Below, in pieces: positions 17,840 through 26,414 of a stretch of 64,000 bases of DNA; the stretch's first letter is position 1, and each line of letters starts with the position of its first letter. Below the pieces are notes generated by a model. The model was not told the DNA's origin. It saw only the letters and a program-made list of their open reading frames with translations, and did not search any database. Source of the stretch: Primorskyibacter marinus (lineage in GTDB: Bacteria; Pseudomonadota; Alphaproteobacteria; Rhodobacterales; Rhodobacteraceae). The DNA is taken from assembly GCF_003313245.1 (NCBI RefSeq), contig NZ_QJSD01000002.1, forward strand, positions 372,001 to 436,000. Reading direction: 5' to 3'. The position numbers were made by a program, and so were the translations under genes.

Positions 17840-18664
17840 ATGCCGGACGCCGAAAACACGCAAGAGACGCTTCTTGAGGTCAACAATATCGAGGTGATCT
17901 ACAATCATGTGATCCTCGTTCTGAAAGGTGTGTCGCTGTCGGTTCCAAAAGGCGGGATCACCGCGTTGCTGGGTGGCAATGGCGCGGGCAAGACGACGAC
18001 GCTCAAGGCGATCTCCAACCTTTTGCATTCCGAACGGGGCGAGGTCACGAAGGGATCCATCATCTACCGCGGCGAAAGCGTGCAGGACCGTGACCCGGCC
18101 GAGCTTGTCCGCAAGGGTGTCATTCAGGTGATGGAGGGGCGGCATTGTTTCCAGCATCTGACGGTCGAGGAAAACCTGATGACCGGTGCCTATACGCGGC
18201 GCGACGGCAGGGCGGCGGTCGAACGGGATCTGGAAATGGTCTACGACTATTTCCCGCGCCTCAAGGAGCGCCGCAAATCTCAGGCCGGCTATACCTCGGG
18301 TGGCGAGCAGCAGATGTGTGCCATCGGGCGCGCGTTGATGAGCAGACCCGAGACGATCCTGCTGGACGAGCCGTCGATGGGGCTGGCACCGCAACTGGTC
18401 GAACAGATTTTCGGCATCGTCAAATCCGTGAACGAGAACGAGGGTGTCAGCTTTCTTCTGGCCGAACAGAACACCAACGTGGCGCTGCGCTTTGCCCATT
18501 ACGGCTATATTCTGGAAAGCGGGCGGGTGGTGATGGACGGCCCCGCCGCAGAGCTGCGCGAGAACCCGGACGTCAAGGAATTCTACCTGGGCATGTCGGA
18601 TGAGGGCCGCAAATCCTTTCGCGATGTGCGCAGCTATCGCCGTCGGAAGCGGTGGCTGGCATGA
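17840..18664 (+). CDS. ABC transporter ATPase, LivF-like
   Basis: This 274-residue second ATPase of the Liv-type system has Walker A GGNGAGKTT (residues 45-53), signature YTSGGEQQMCAIGRAL, Walker B ILLDEPSMGLAP and the LivF-type FLLAEQN. It has a C-terminal basic tail (RSYRRRKRWLA) beyond the usual LivF end. The ATG at 17840 follows GAGAAG. In-frame sequence back to 17771 is not LivF-like. It directly follows the binding-protein gene, as in most such operons. Confidence 0.93.
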   Translation: MPDAENTQETLLEVNNIEVIYNHVILVLKGVSLSVPKGGITALLGGNGAGKTTTLKAISNLLHSERGEVTKGSIIYRGESVQDRDPAELVRKGVIQVMEGRHCFQHLTVEENLMTGAYTRRDGRAAVERDLEMVYDYFPRLKERRKSQAGYTSGGEQQMCAIGRALMSRPETILLDEPSMGLAPQLVEQIFGIVKSVNENEGVSFLLAEQNTNVALRFAHYGYILESGRVVMDGPAAELRENPDVKEFYLGMSDEGRKSFRDVRSYRRRKRWLA

Positions 18665-18778
18665 GCGGTCTTTGGTGAACCACATGACCTGTCCACTTCA
18701 ATCCGGCCTTGGGATGTCTGCCAGCCTTGGCGCTGCAAGTCTTGATGTCAATTTACGGCCCATCAGCGGAGACGCGGC

Positions 18779-19951
18779 ATGACCACTTATTTCGACGAAT
18801 TGGAAACCCGCAGTCAGGATGCGCGTGAGGCGGCGCAGTTGCAGGGATTGAACGCACAGCTTCAGCGCAACGGGTATGATCCGGTCACGGATCTGGGCGG
18901 ATTGGCGGCGTTGCCAGTGCTTCGCAAATCCGAACTTGCCGCGCGGCAGGCAGAGAATCCGCCTTTCGGCGGATTGGCAGCGTCGGGTTTCGCGCATGTG
19001 TTTCAATCGCCGGGGCCGATTTACGAACCGGGCGGCGTGGGCCATGACTGGTGGCGCATGGGGCGGTTCCTGCATGCCTGCGGCATCGGTGCGGATGACG
19101 TGGTGCAGAATTGCTTTGGCTATCACCTGACCCCTGCAGGCATGATATTCGAGAATGGCGCGCGCGCCGTGGGGGCCACCGTGCTGCCCGCTGGCACCGG
19201 CCAGACAGAGCTTCAGGTGCAGGCCGCGCAGGCGGTGGGCACCACCGCTTATGCAGGCACGCCGGATTATCTGAAGCTGATCCTCGACAAGGCCGATGAG
19301 ATGGGCGTGTCGCTGAAAATCACCCGCGCTGCGGTCGGGGGCGGGGCGCTTTTCCCGTCATTGCGACAGGAATATGCCGACCGGGGGATCGCCTGCCTGC
19401 AATGTTATGCCACTGCCGATCTGGGGCATGTTGCCTATGAAAGCCCCGCGATGGAGGGCATGATTCTGGACGAACACGTCATCGTGGAAATCGTCACGCC
19501 CGGCACCGGAACGCCGGTTCGGCCCGGCGATGTGGGCGAGCTTGTCGTCACCACGCTCAACCCCGATTATCCGCTGATCCGCTTTGCCACGGGCGACCTG
19601 TCTGCCGTGATGCCGGGCCGCAGCCCCTGCGGCCGTACCAACACAAGGATCAAGGGCTGGATGGGGCGTGCCGACCAGACCACCAAGATCAAGGGCATGT
19701 TCGTGCGTCCCGAACAGGTGGCGGCCCTTGTTGCGAAACATGGCGAAATAAGCCGCGCCCGCGTCATCGCCACCCGCGACGGCGAGATGGATGTGATGAC
19801 CGTGCAGTTGGAAAGCGACGCGCCCGCCGTAGAGGATTATGAGAAATCGGTGGCCGAGGTGCTGAAACTGAAAGGCCAGATAGAGGTTGTCGCCAAGGGC
19901 ACCCTTCCCAATGACGGCAAGGTCATCGACGATCAGCGGGTCTATGAATAA
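18779..19951 (+). CDS. PaaK-like phenylacetate-CoA ligase family protein with degenerate ATP motifs
   Basis: This 390-residue protein aligns by eye with phenylacetate-CoA ligases: LPVLRKSEL, GAVGATVLPAG-like segment (RAVGATVLPAGTGQTE), TPDYLKLILDKA and the C-terminal GWMGRADQTTKIKGMFVRPEQV. The P-loop expected as SSGTTGKPT reads FQSPGPIYEPG, and the YGLSE-type motif reads YATADLG, so the normal ATP-binding lysine and glutamate are missing. A C-terminal GKVIDDQR keeps a candidate lysine. It closes the transport cluster and should concern the same substrate, perhaps as a non-canonical ligase, a CoA-ester binding or a regulatory protein. Confidence 0.8.
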   Translation: MTTYFDELETRSQDAREAAQLQGLNAQLQRNGYDPVTDLGGLAALPVLRKSELAARQAENPPFGGLAASGFAHVFQSPGPIYEPGGVGHDWWRMGRFLHACGIGADDVVQNCFGYHLTPAGMIFENGARAVGATVLPAGTGQTELQVQAAQAVGTTAYAGTPDYLKLILDKADEMGVSLKITRAAVGGGALFPSLRQEYADRGIACLQCYATADLGHVAYESPAMEGMILDEHVIVEIVTPGTGTPVRPGDVGELVVTTLNPDYPLIRFATGDLSAVMPGRSPCGRTNTRIKGWMGRADQTTKIKGMFVRPEQVAALVAKHGEISRARVIATRDGEMDVMTVQLESDAPAVEDYEKSVAEVLKLKGQIEVVAKGTLPNDGKVIDDQRVYE

Positions 19952-20122
19952 TCTGACGCCCGCGTTTCTAAGGCAGCGGCCGCAAAGTTGATCTGAAAGT
20001 ATGCGCGACAAGACGCGGAAACATACAAATTCAGGGTGAGGTTGGTATTTGCGAACGTATTTGACCAAACAGTCCGGCTGTGCCGCCATCTGAAAGCCTG
20101 TCCAAGCAGCCTGACAACACGA

Positions 20123-20151
20123 AAAAGGCCGCCCGATTTGGGCGGCCTTTT
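20123..20151. terminator. Bidirectional intrinsic terminator
   Basis: AAAGGCCGCCC pairs with GGGCGGCCTTT around the loop GATTT, giving an 11-bp stem with an A-run on one side and a T-run on the other. It lies between the convergent PaaK-like gene (ends 19951) and rpmJ (ends 20186) and can stop transcription from both. This is the clearest terminator in the window. Confidence 0.9.
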
Positions 20152-20185
20152 CGCTTGTCCCCGCGAGGGGGCCGCAAAACGGTCT

Positions 20186-20311
20186 TCAGCCCTGGCGGGC
20201 TTTGAACCGTCGCTGGGTCTTGTTGATAACGTACACGCGGCCCTTGCGACGCACCACACGGCAATCCCGGTGGCGGTTCTTGAGCGAGCGGAGCGAGTTT
20301 CTGACCTTCAT
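20186..20311 (-). CDS. rpmJ: 50S ribosomal protein L36
   Basis: This 41-residue basic protein, [17 protein letters not shown]..., ends RRFKARQG as L36 proteins do. It is the zinc-free type: the four-ligand Cys/His knuckle of the E. coli protein is not complete. GGAGAGG precedes the ATG at 20311. In-frame upstream codons are not part of L36. It lies between the tRNA-Val gene and the intrinsic terminator, alone on the minus strand. Confidence 0.96.
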   Translation of the reverse strand: MKVRNSLRSLKNRHRDCRVVRRKGRVYVINKTQRRFKARQG

Positions 20312-20387
20312 GGGCCTCTCCTGACGTCGCGGCGCGCAAGCGCCATTGGTTGCGGGTGCCGCCGTTTGCACGGTGGCGGTGAATTCA

Positions 20388-20462
<75 letters not shown>

Positions 20463-20484
20463 ATGAAACCGATGCAATATCCGT

Positions 20485-20518
20485 GCCCCAACATGAATGG
20501 GGCGCGGAAACCCGCGCC
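20485..20518. other. Two overlapping, mutually exclusive small hairpins
   Basis: GCCCCA (20485-20490) pairs with TGGGGC (20498-20503), and GGCGCGG (20501-20507) pairs with CCGCGCC (20512-20518). The shared bases prevent both forming at once. They sit between the divergent tRNA-Val and N-formylglutamate amidohydrolase genes. Function unknown. Confidence 0.4.
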
Positions 20519-20611
20519 GGTAGAGGGGTCTTTAAAAGGAGTCGCAGACAAGATCAAGGGGCTTTTGGCGCAGTATGAAACCGGGCTATGCTAATGCGCA
20601 GAGGAGAACCG

Positions 20612-21490
20612 ATGCCGAAGGTCGCTTATCACGTCATGCACCCCGACGCACGCACGTCCTGCGTGGTCTTTGCCTCGCCGCATAGCGGTCGGGATTACCC
20701 TTGGTCGTTTCTGCGCAGCACCCAGCTGGATGAACATTCGATCCGCACCTCAGAGGATGCCTTTGTCGATGTGCTGTTCGAAGATGCACCACTTTTCGGC
20801 GCACCATTTCTGAAGGCCGGCGCACCGCGTGCGTTCATCGACTACAATCGCAGCGCGGAAGAGCTTGATCCGGCGCTGATCGAGGGCGTCCGGCGTTCGA
20901 TCCATAATCCGCGCGTCGCGTCGGGGCTTGGCGTGGTGCCGCGCGTGGTGGCCAATGGCCGGGCCATTTATCGTGGCAAGCTGCCGCTGTCAGAGGCGCA
21001 TCGCCGCCTGACCCGTTACTGGCAGCCCTATCACGATCAAATGCAGACGCTGTTAGATCAGGCACATCAGCAGTTCGGACGCTCGATTCTGGTGGATTGT
21101 CATTCCATGCCGCATGAGGCGGTAGACGGCATCACCCGGTTTGGCGCGCGTCGCCCGGATATTGTGCTGGGCGACCGGTTTGGGGCCTCCGCCGATGGCG
21201 ACGTGGTCGATAGGGTAGAGGCCGCCTTTACCGCCGCCGGGCTGTGCGTGGTGCGCAATGCGCCCTTCGCAGGCGCGTTCATCACCCAGCATTACGGGCG
21301 GCCGAATCGTGGACAACATGCCATTCAGATCGAGATTGATCGCGCGATCTATCTTGATGAAAAGGCAATCCGGCCCAACAGCGATTTCCACGAGTTCCGA
21401 AAACTTCTGCGTGGCGTGATTGCCGATATTGCCCTGATCGGCCAGCCTGCGATTGAATTGCCCACCGACAGACCGCTCGCGGCGGAATAA
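20612..21490 (+). CDS. N-formylglutamate amidohydrolase family protein
   Basis: This 292-residue protein matches the HutG-like N-formylglutamate deformylase family, a zinc-type amidohydrolase fold. Visible motifs are FASPHSGRDYP near the N-terminus, DYNRSAEELDP, VDCHSMPH with the expected metal-binding His, and QIEIDRAIYLDE. The best-known reaction releases formate and glutamate from N-formylglutamate in histidine breakdown. No other hut gene is nearby, so the physiological substrate is open. The ATG at 20612 has GAGGAG five bases upstream. Confidence 0.88.
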   Translation: MPKVAYHVMHPDARTSCVVFASPHSGRDYPWSFLRSTQLDEHSIRTSEDAFVDVLFEDAPLFGAPFLKAGAPRAFIDYNRSAEELDPALIEGVRRSIHNPRVASGLGVVPRVVANGRAIYRGKLPLSEAHRRLTRYWQPYHDQMQTLLDQAHQQFGRSILVDCHSMPHEAVDGITRFGARRPDIVLGDRFGASADGDVVDRVEAAFTAAGLCVVRNAPFAGAFITQHYGRPNRGQHAIQIEIDRAIYLDEKAIRPNSDFHEFRKLLRGVIADIALIGQPAIELPTDRPLAAE

Positions 21491-21578
21491 ACGGCGATCT
21501 GCCCGGACGCCTGTTGCGCCGCAAAGGTTGCCGGATGGTAGAAGAGATGAGGCACATTTCCCTACGCCGAATGGCGCG

Positions 21579-22583
21579 TCAGGTGCCGGGTGATGGTTCC
21601 AGAACACGGTCAAGCGCCCGGTCCAGAAACGTCCAGTCGGGGATCTCCAGCCGGACGGGCAGCGTCACGACCTTTTGCCGGAAGTTCGCGGGCAGGCGGA
21701 CGGCGTCTTTCTCTGTGGTCACAAGCTCGGCCCCCAGCAAGCGCGCCTCGGTCTCCAGCCGGGCCATCAAGGCAGACGTCAGTGGCTGATGATCGCTGAG
21801 CGCCTCTGCCCGCATCACCTCGGTGCCCAGGCTGCGCAGGGTTGCAAAGAATTTCTCGGGGTGGCCGATGCCGGCAAAGGCCAGCGCGCGGGTGTCGGCC
21901 CAATCCATGCCGGTGGGCAGCGGCTCCAGCGCGGCTGCTACTTGCGGGACGGTGATCGCGGTGCCCCAGGTCTCTGTAAAACGCTGCTGCGCGGATGCCG
22001 CGCCGATGGACAGCACAAGATCTGCCCGAGCGATGCCTGCGCCTACCGGTTCGCGCAGGGGGCCTGCGGGCATACAACGCCCGTTGCCAAAGCCGCGGGC
22101 GGCATCCACGACGACAATGCTGAGATCCTTCTCGATGGCAGGGTTCTGAAACCCGTCATCCAGCACGATCACATCTGCGCCATCCGCAATTGCCGCATGG
22201 GCACCAGCGGCGCGGTCCCGCGCGACCCAGGCCGGGCAGAACGCCGCCAGCAGCAATGGTTCATCCCCAACCTGCGCTGCGGTATGCGCGAGGGGATCCA
22301 CCCGCAGCGGCCCCGGTTCCGACCCGCCATACCCGCGGGACACGACATGCGGTTGGTGGCCTTTTTCCATCAGGCGTTGCACCAGCGCGATGGCAGTCGG
22401 GGTCTTGCCAGTCCCGCCGGCATTGATGTTGCCAATGCAGATCACCGGCACCGACAGGCGTTCTCCCGTTTTTGCCACGCGCCGTGCCGTGACCGCCGCA
22501 GTGATCCGCGACAGCGGTGTCAGCAGGCGCGCGCGCCAGCCCGGCGCGTCGGGCGATTTATCCCAGAACAGCGGCGCCTGCAT
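21579..22583 (-). CDS. lpxK: Tetraacyldisaccharide 4'-kinase LpxK
   Basis: This 334-residue inner-membrane-associated kinase phosphorylates the 4' position of the lipid A disaccharide precursor. It has the unusual P-loop [11 protein letters not shown] (residues 51-61), [16 protein letters not shown], and VLDDGFQN, all characteristic of LpxK. The ATG at 22583 shares its last bases with the stop of the upstream WaaA-like gene (TGATG), indicating coupling. A longer in-frame start would lie inside that gene and is rejected. Lipid A synthesis is expected of this Gram-negative host. Confidence 0.95.
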   Translation of the reverse strand: MQAPLFWDKSPDAPGWRARLLTPLSRITAAVTARRVAKTGERLSVPVICIGNINAGGTGKTPTAIALVQRLMEKGHQPHVVSRGYGGSEPGPLRVDPLAHTAAQVGDEPLLLAAFCPAWVARDRAAGAHAAIADGADVIVLDDGFQNPAIEKDLSIVVVDAARGFGNGRCMPAGPLREPVGAGIARADLVLSIGAASAQQRFTETWGTAITVPQVAAALEPLPTGMDWADTRALAFAGIGHPEKFFATLRSLGTEVMRAEALSDHQPLTSALMARLETEARLLGAELVTTEKDAVRLPANFRQKVVTLPVRLEIPDWTFLDRALDRVLEPSPGT

Positions 22584-23803
22584 CAATCCTCCTCCGCCGC
22601 GTCCAGCGCCTCGTTGAGAAACGCGATCGCCTGATTGGTCAGTTCTGCCCCTTCCGACACCACCTCCCACCCGGCATGGGCCATCTGGGCGGCGCGGTCC
22701 GGGGCAATAAGCTGTGCCACGGCTGCGGCCAGCGTTTCAGCGTCCTGGACGACGCGCGCTGCCCCGGCCTTGGCAAGCCGCGCGTAGCTTGGCAAATAAG
22801 ATCCCACGTCGGGGCCGTGCAGGACCGCAGATCCCAAAGATGCCGCCTCGAACGGATTGCGCCCTTTCTGGCCCGTCAACAGCGACGATCCGACCAGGCT
22901 GACCGGTGCCAGCCTGTACCACAGGCCCAGATCGGCGATGTCCGCGACCAGCAGGATCTCTGTCGCTTCGTCGGGCTGTTCGCCGATATCCCAGCAGGCG
23001 TGACGCAACGCACGTTCTTCAATTTTTTCGAGGATAATTCCGGCATCGACACCCACTTCGGGGACGATCACCAGAAGCAGCCGGTGCGCCAGCCGTCTGA
23101 TCTGGCGAAAGGCGTTCAGCACGATGTCCACTTCGTCCGCCTGGACCCTTGCGGCCAGCCAGACCGGACGCCCGGACAGCATCGCGGCCGCGTCGGAATG
23201 GTCGACATCGTCACAAGGCAGCGGCAACGGCGTTTCCAGAAGTGGGCCTGCGACACGGATCGAATTGCCGCCCAATCCAAGCCGCCTTAGGCGTCGCAGG
23301 GCGTTGCCATTGACCGCGAAATGTCTGTCGAACAGCCGCAATGTCGAGATCACGGTGTCAGGCAGCCATCGCAGCGCAGGGGTGGAAAACGCTTTGTCCT
23401 GAATATCAAGAAGCGCCAGCGCGCAGCCGCGTTCCGCCGTGGCCCGCAACAGGGCAGGGCGCAATTCCGATCCGGTCCACAGGCAGACAGCCGGGGCCCA
23501 ATGCGCAAGAAATGCGGCTGAATCCGCTACGGTGTCGGGGGGCAGACGCAGGCAGATCGTGCCGGCCAGATCGTGTTTTGGCGGCAGACCGTTGCAATAG
23601 GTCAGCAGGCAGAAGAACCCGTTGCGTTGCTGCCCCAGCCGCTGGCAGATATGCGACAGCGCCGGCAGCTGGCTTGCATCCTCGGCATGTGCCCAGACCA
23701 GCGCCCCTGCCGGGCGGCTTGGCATTGGCGCGCTGCTGATCTCGGACGCGCGGCCACGCGACAGGGCAAGATAGGCGGCAAGGCTGAGCGGACGGCGGAC
23801 CAA
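22583..23803 (-). CDS. WaaA/KdtA-like Kdo transferase homologue with altered active-site motifs
   Basis: This 406-residue GT-B fold protein has the WaaA layout, with [20 protein letters not shown] matching the GGSLVERGGHNPLEAA region of E. coli WaaA. It lies directly before lpxK, a common place for waaA. Several motifs of the E. coli enzyme are changed: HSVSVGE with the essential Glu reads [17 protein letters not shown] reads TGSELRPAL, and VPRHPERF is not recognisable. No clear N-terminal membrane anchor is present. It may be a divergent lineage form of the Kdo transferase or a paralogue with another role. Its position favours a lipopolysaccharide function. Confidence 0.78.
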   Translation of the reverse strand: MVRRPLSLAAYLALSRGRASEISSAPMPSRPAGALVWAHAEDASQLPALSHICQRLGQQRNGFFCLLTYCNGLPPKHDLAGTICLRLPPDTVADSAAFLAHWAPAVCLWTGSELRPALLRATAERGCALALLDIQDKAFSTPALRWLPDTVISTLRLFDRHFAVNGNALRRLRRLGLGGNSIRVAGPLLETPLPLPCDDVDHSDAAAMLSGRPVWLAARVQADEVDIVLNAFRQIRRLAHRLLLVIVPEVGVDAGIILEKIEERALRHACWDIGEQPDEATEILLVADIADLGLWYRLAPVSLVGSSLLTGQKGRNPFEAASLGSAVLHGPDVGSYLPSYARLAKAGAARVVQDAETLAAAVAQLIAPDRAAQMAHAGWEVVSEGAELTNQAIAFLNEALDAAEED

Positions 23804-23805
23804 TG

Positions 23806-24048
23806 TCAGCCAAGTTCTTCGGTCGAGGATGCTTCCGTTTCCTCGTCGCGCAGCCGGTGCAGATGCGCGATGAAATAGCGCATATGGGCGTTGTCGACGG
23901 TGCGCTGTGCCTCTGATTTCCAGGCATTATAGGCGGTTTCGTAATTCGGAAACATGCCGACGATGTGAATATCGTCCATATTCTTGAACTCGGATTTTGT
24001 CGGATCGACCAGTTCGCCTCCGAAGACGAGATGCAGGCGCTGGGTCAT
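23806..24048 (-). CDS. DUF4170 domain protein
   Basis: This 80-residue soluble protein has the core LHLVFGGELVDP, followed by IHIVGMFPNYETAYNAWK and the ARFIAHLHRL-like end (MRYFIAHLHRLRDEE). That pattern fits DUF4170, found next to waaA in many alphaproteobacteria. Function is unknown. AAAGGA precedes the ATG at 24048. Its stop is two bases before the WaaA-like start, so the two are co-translated or at least co-transcribed. The acidic C-terminal tail is low complexity. Confidence 0.88.
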   Translation of the reverse strand: MTQRLHLVFGGELVDPTKSEFKNMDDIHIVGMFPNYETAYNAWKSEAQRTVDNAHMRYFIAHLHRLRDEETEASSTEELG

Positions 24049-24130
24049 GTCATGTCCTTTCAGGCGGGGCTGGCTACAGGGTACGGGTTGGCCGGGCAGG
24101 GTCAAGCCACAGTCGTGCCGGGGCGGCAGG

Positions 24131-24928
24131 TCACCGCCGCAAGGCGCTTAGAAACGCGTCGTGCAGCGGCGGAGCGGCGACAAGTGCGCCCGGTGTCTGC
24201 GGATGCGCCGCGTTGAAGCGCAACGGATCGCCGAAGCGGTCCGAGACACGCGCGCCGGCTTCGGCGCAGATCACCGCACCGGCCGCAATATCCCATTCCC
24301 AACTGGCACGCAGGGTCACCATGGCGTCAAAGCGGCCTTGCGCGACCAATGCCATCCGGTAGGCCAGCGACGGACGATGGTGCCGGTTCAGCTTTGGCGG
24401 CGTGCCGATCCAGTTATGATCCAACATCGTCGGGCGGGCCACCAGCACGTCTGCACCGCTAAGCTGCCGGGCATCGGTGACATGGATCGGCGCATCGTTC
24501 AGGAACGCCCCGCCGCCCTGCGCCGCTGCATAAAGCTTGTCCATCATGGGCAGGTGGATCACGCCGGCGGTCACGCGCCCATCCTCCACCACGGCGATGG
24601 AAAGCGCCCAGGCGACATCGCCCTTGATAAAGCTGCGGGTGCCGTCGATCGGATCTATGACGAAGGTGCGGCGCGCGGACAGGCGGGCCGGGCTGTCCAC
24701 GTCTTCTTCGCTGAGCCAGCCATAATCCGGGCGGGCACCTTGCAGGATCTGTTTCAGCGTTTCATTGACGGCAAGGTCGGCCTCTGTCACCGGGCCGGCA
24801 CCGTCAGGTTTTTCCCAGACCCGCGCCGTCGGCCCCGTGAAGGCCAGTGCGGTCTGGCCTGCCGCGCGGGCCGCGTGGATCAGCAAGGACAGGTCCTGCG
24901 CGGGCAATCTATCCACGGGTGCGTCCAC
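24131..24928 (-). CDS. Inositol monophosphatase/CysQ-family phosphatase
   Basis: This 265-residue member of the Li-sensitive, Mg-dependent phosphatase superfamily has metal-site motifs VTEADLAVNE (47-56), WLSEED (71-76), DPIDGTRSF (92-100) and SWEWDIAAGAVICAEAGA further on. The likely substrate is 3'(2'),5'-bisphosphate nucleotide (CysQ) or inositol phosphate. Motifs alone do not decide. I chose the GTG at 24928, which follows the pmbA stop and has GGGAG nine bases upstream. Earlier codons lie inside pmbA. Confidence 0.88.
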   Translation of the reverse strand: MDAPVDRLPAQDLSLLIHAARAAGQTALAFTGPTARVWEKPDGAGPVTEADLAVNETLKQILQGARPDYGWLSEEDVDSPARLSARRTFVIDPIDGTRSFIKGDVAWALSIAVVEDGRVTAGVIHLPMMDKLYAAAQGGGAFLNDAPIHVTDARQLSGADVLVARPTMLDHNWIGTPPKLNRHHRPSLAYRMALVAQGRFDAMVTLRASWEWDIAAGAVICAEAGARVSDRFGDPLRFNAAHPQTPGALVAAPPLHDAFLSALRR

Positions 24929-24933
24929 CCCGT

Positions 24934-26280
24934 TCAGCTCCCGGCGAGGGTCAGCCCCTCGACCAGCAGTGACGGTACGACACGCGACAACCACGGACGC
25001 GCGTCATTGGCCGGGCGCAGCCCGCGCAGCATGTCGCGCAGGTTGCCCGCAACGGTGCATTCGTTGACCGCCCCTGCGATCTGGCCGTTCTCGATCCACA
25101 GGCCAGAGGCCCCGCGCGAATAGTCACCGGTATTGGGGTTGATGGTCGAGCCGATCATCGACGTCACCAGCAGGCCCGTCCCCATATCGCGGATCAGCTC
25201 TTCGCGGGTCTGCTGGCCTTGTGTCATGGTGACGTTTCCCGGACTGGGCGAAGGGGCAGAGCCTGTTCCGCGCACGGCATTGCCGGTGCTTTGCATCCCC
25301 AGCTTGCGGGCGGTGGCAAGGTCCAGCGTCCAGCCTTGCAGCACGCCGTTCTTGACGATGTCGCGCGGCCGGGTGGCCAGTCCTTCGGCATCGAAGGGGC
25401 GCGAACCCGTGACACGGGGCCGGTGCGGGTTCTCGAACAGGTCGATCCCGTCGGGCAAGACCTGTTCGCCCATCGCGTCGCGCAGCCAACTGGCCCCGCG
25501 GGAAATGGCGCTGCCGTTGATGGCCGCCAGCAAATGCCCGATCAGTGACGCGGAGATACGTTCGTCAAACAGCACCGGATAGCTGCCGGTCGGGGGTTTG
25601 GTGGCACCCATCCGCGCGAGCGTGCGTTCGGCGGCGCTGGTGCCTATATCTTCGGCACTGCGCAGATCGGACTGAAAGATCCGGCTGTCGCCGTCATGGT
25701 CGCGCTCCATCCCGGCCCCCGTCCCGGCGATGGCCACACAATAAAGCGAGCGGTCGGTGCGCCGGTAGCCGCCGGAAAACCCGTTGCTGGCCGCCAGATG
25801 CATCTGGCGGTTGGAATAGGCGGCCGCAGCCGATTGCACCTGGCTGATACCGGTCACGGCCAGTGCCGCAGCTTCGGCGCGTTCGGCGTCTTCCTGCAAT
25901 ATGGCGGGGGATGGCTCTGGCGTGTCATCGGCCAGCTCCAGCGCGGCCACGTCCCAGGATTGTGCAAGCTGATCGGGATCGGCAATCCCGGCATAGGGGT
26001 CTTCGGGTGCCTCGCGCGCCATCAGCACAGCGCGCTCTGCCATCTCTGTGATCGTGTGCCGGGACATGTCAGAGGCCGAGACATTCGCCTGACGCTGCCC
26101 CACGAACACCCGCAATCCGATATCGGTGCCTTCCGAGCGTTCCGCCTGTTCCAGCGTCCCGTTACGGACGTCGATGGAAACAGACGCGCCTGACAGGGCA
26201 ATCGCATCTGCGCAGTCTGCCCCGGCCTGTTTCGCGGCGTCCAGAAGGGACTGTGTCAGGGTTTCCAGATCATGCGTCAT
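24934..26280 (-). CDS. TldE/PmbA-type metallopeptidase subunit
   Basis: This 448-residue protein of the TldD/TldE family has the N-terminal part RVFVGQRQANVSASD, a long central domain, and C-terminal PRVTGSRPFDAEGLATRP and GNAVRGTGSAPSPSPGN, as in TldE (PmbA). It lacks the HExxxH metal motif of TldD, in keeping with TldE, the non-metal subunit. The heterodimer degrades unfolded peptides and matures some ribosomally made peptides. TldD itself is not in the window. GGAG precedes the ATG at 26280. Confidence 0.9.
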   Translation of the reverse strand: MTHDLETLTQSLLDAAKQAGADCADAIALSGASVSIDVRNGTLEQAERSEGTDIGLRVFVGQRQANVSASDMSRHTITEMAERAVLMAREAPEDPYAGIADPDQLAQSWDVAALELADDTPEPSPAILQEDAERAEAAALAVTGISQVQSAAAAYSNRQMHLAASNGFSGGYRRTDRSLYCVAIAGTGAGMERDHDGDSRIFQSDLRSAEDIGTSAAERTLARMGATKPPTGSYPVLFDERISASLIGHLLAAINGSAISRGASWLRDAMGEQVLPDGIDLFENPHRPRVTGSRPFDAEGLATRPRDIVKNGVLQGWTLDLATARKLGMQSTGNAVRGTGSAPSPSPGNVTMTQGQQTREELIRDMGTGLLVTSMIGSTINPNTGDYSRGASGLWIENGQIAGAVNECTVAGNLRDMLRGLRPANDARPWLSRVVPSLLVEGLTLAGS

Positions 26281-26365
26281 CGGATCTCCGGGGGTTGGTT
26301 GGCTTGCAACTATTGCGTGACGTGCGGCTTCGCAAGGGGAGCGAGCGTCATGGGCGCTGTCAAGC

Positions 26366-26391
26366 AAAAGAGGCCAGCCGTAGCCAGCCTC
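26366..26391 (-). terminator. Intrinsic terminator after the DUF2125 gene
   Basis: On the minus strand GAGGCTGGC (26391-26383) pairs with GCTGGCCTC (26378-26370), with two G-T pairs and a TACG loop. TTTT follows at 26369-26366. It lies 24 bases after the stop of the DUF2125 gene, which it should terminate, and upstream of the tldE start. Confidence 0.7.
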
Positions 26392-26414
26392 GTTCACAGG
26401 GGGTGGCAGCGGGG

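Noticed and set aside
16277-18685. An 802-codon open frame opposite the LivK and LivF genes
   Set aside because: The plus strand holds two clear transporter genes with all motifs. The antisense product is His- and Arg-rich and unlike any family.
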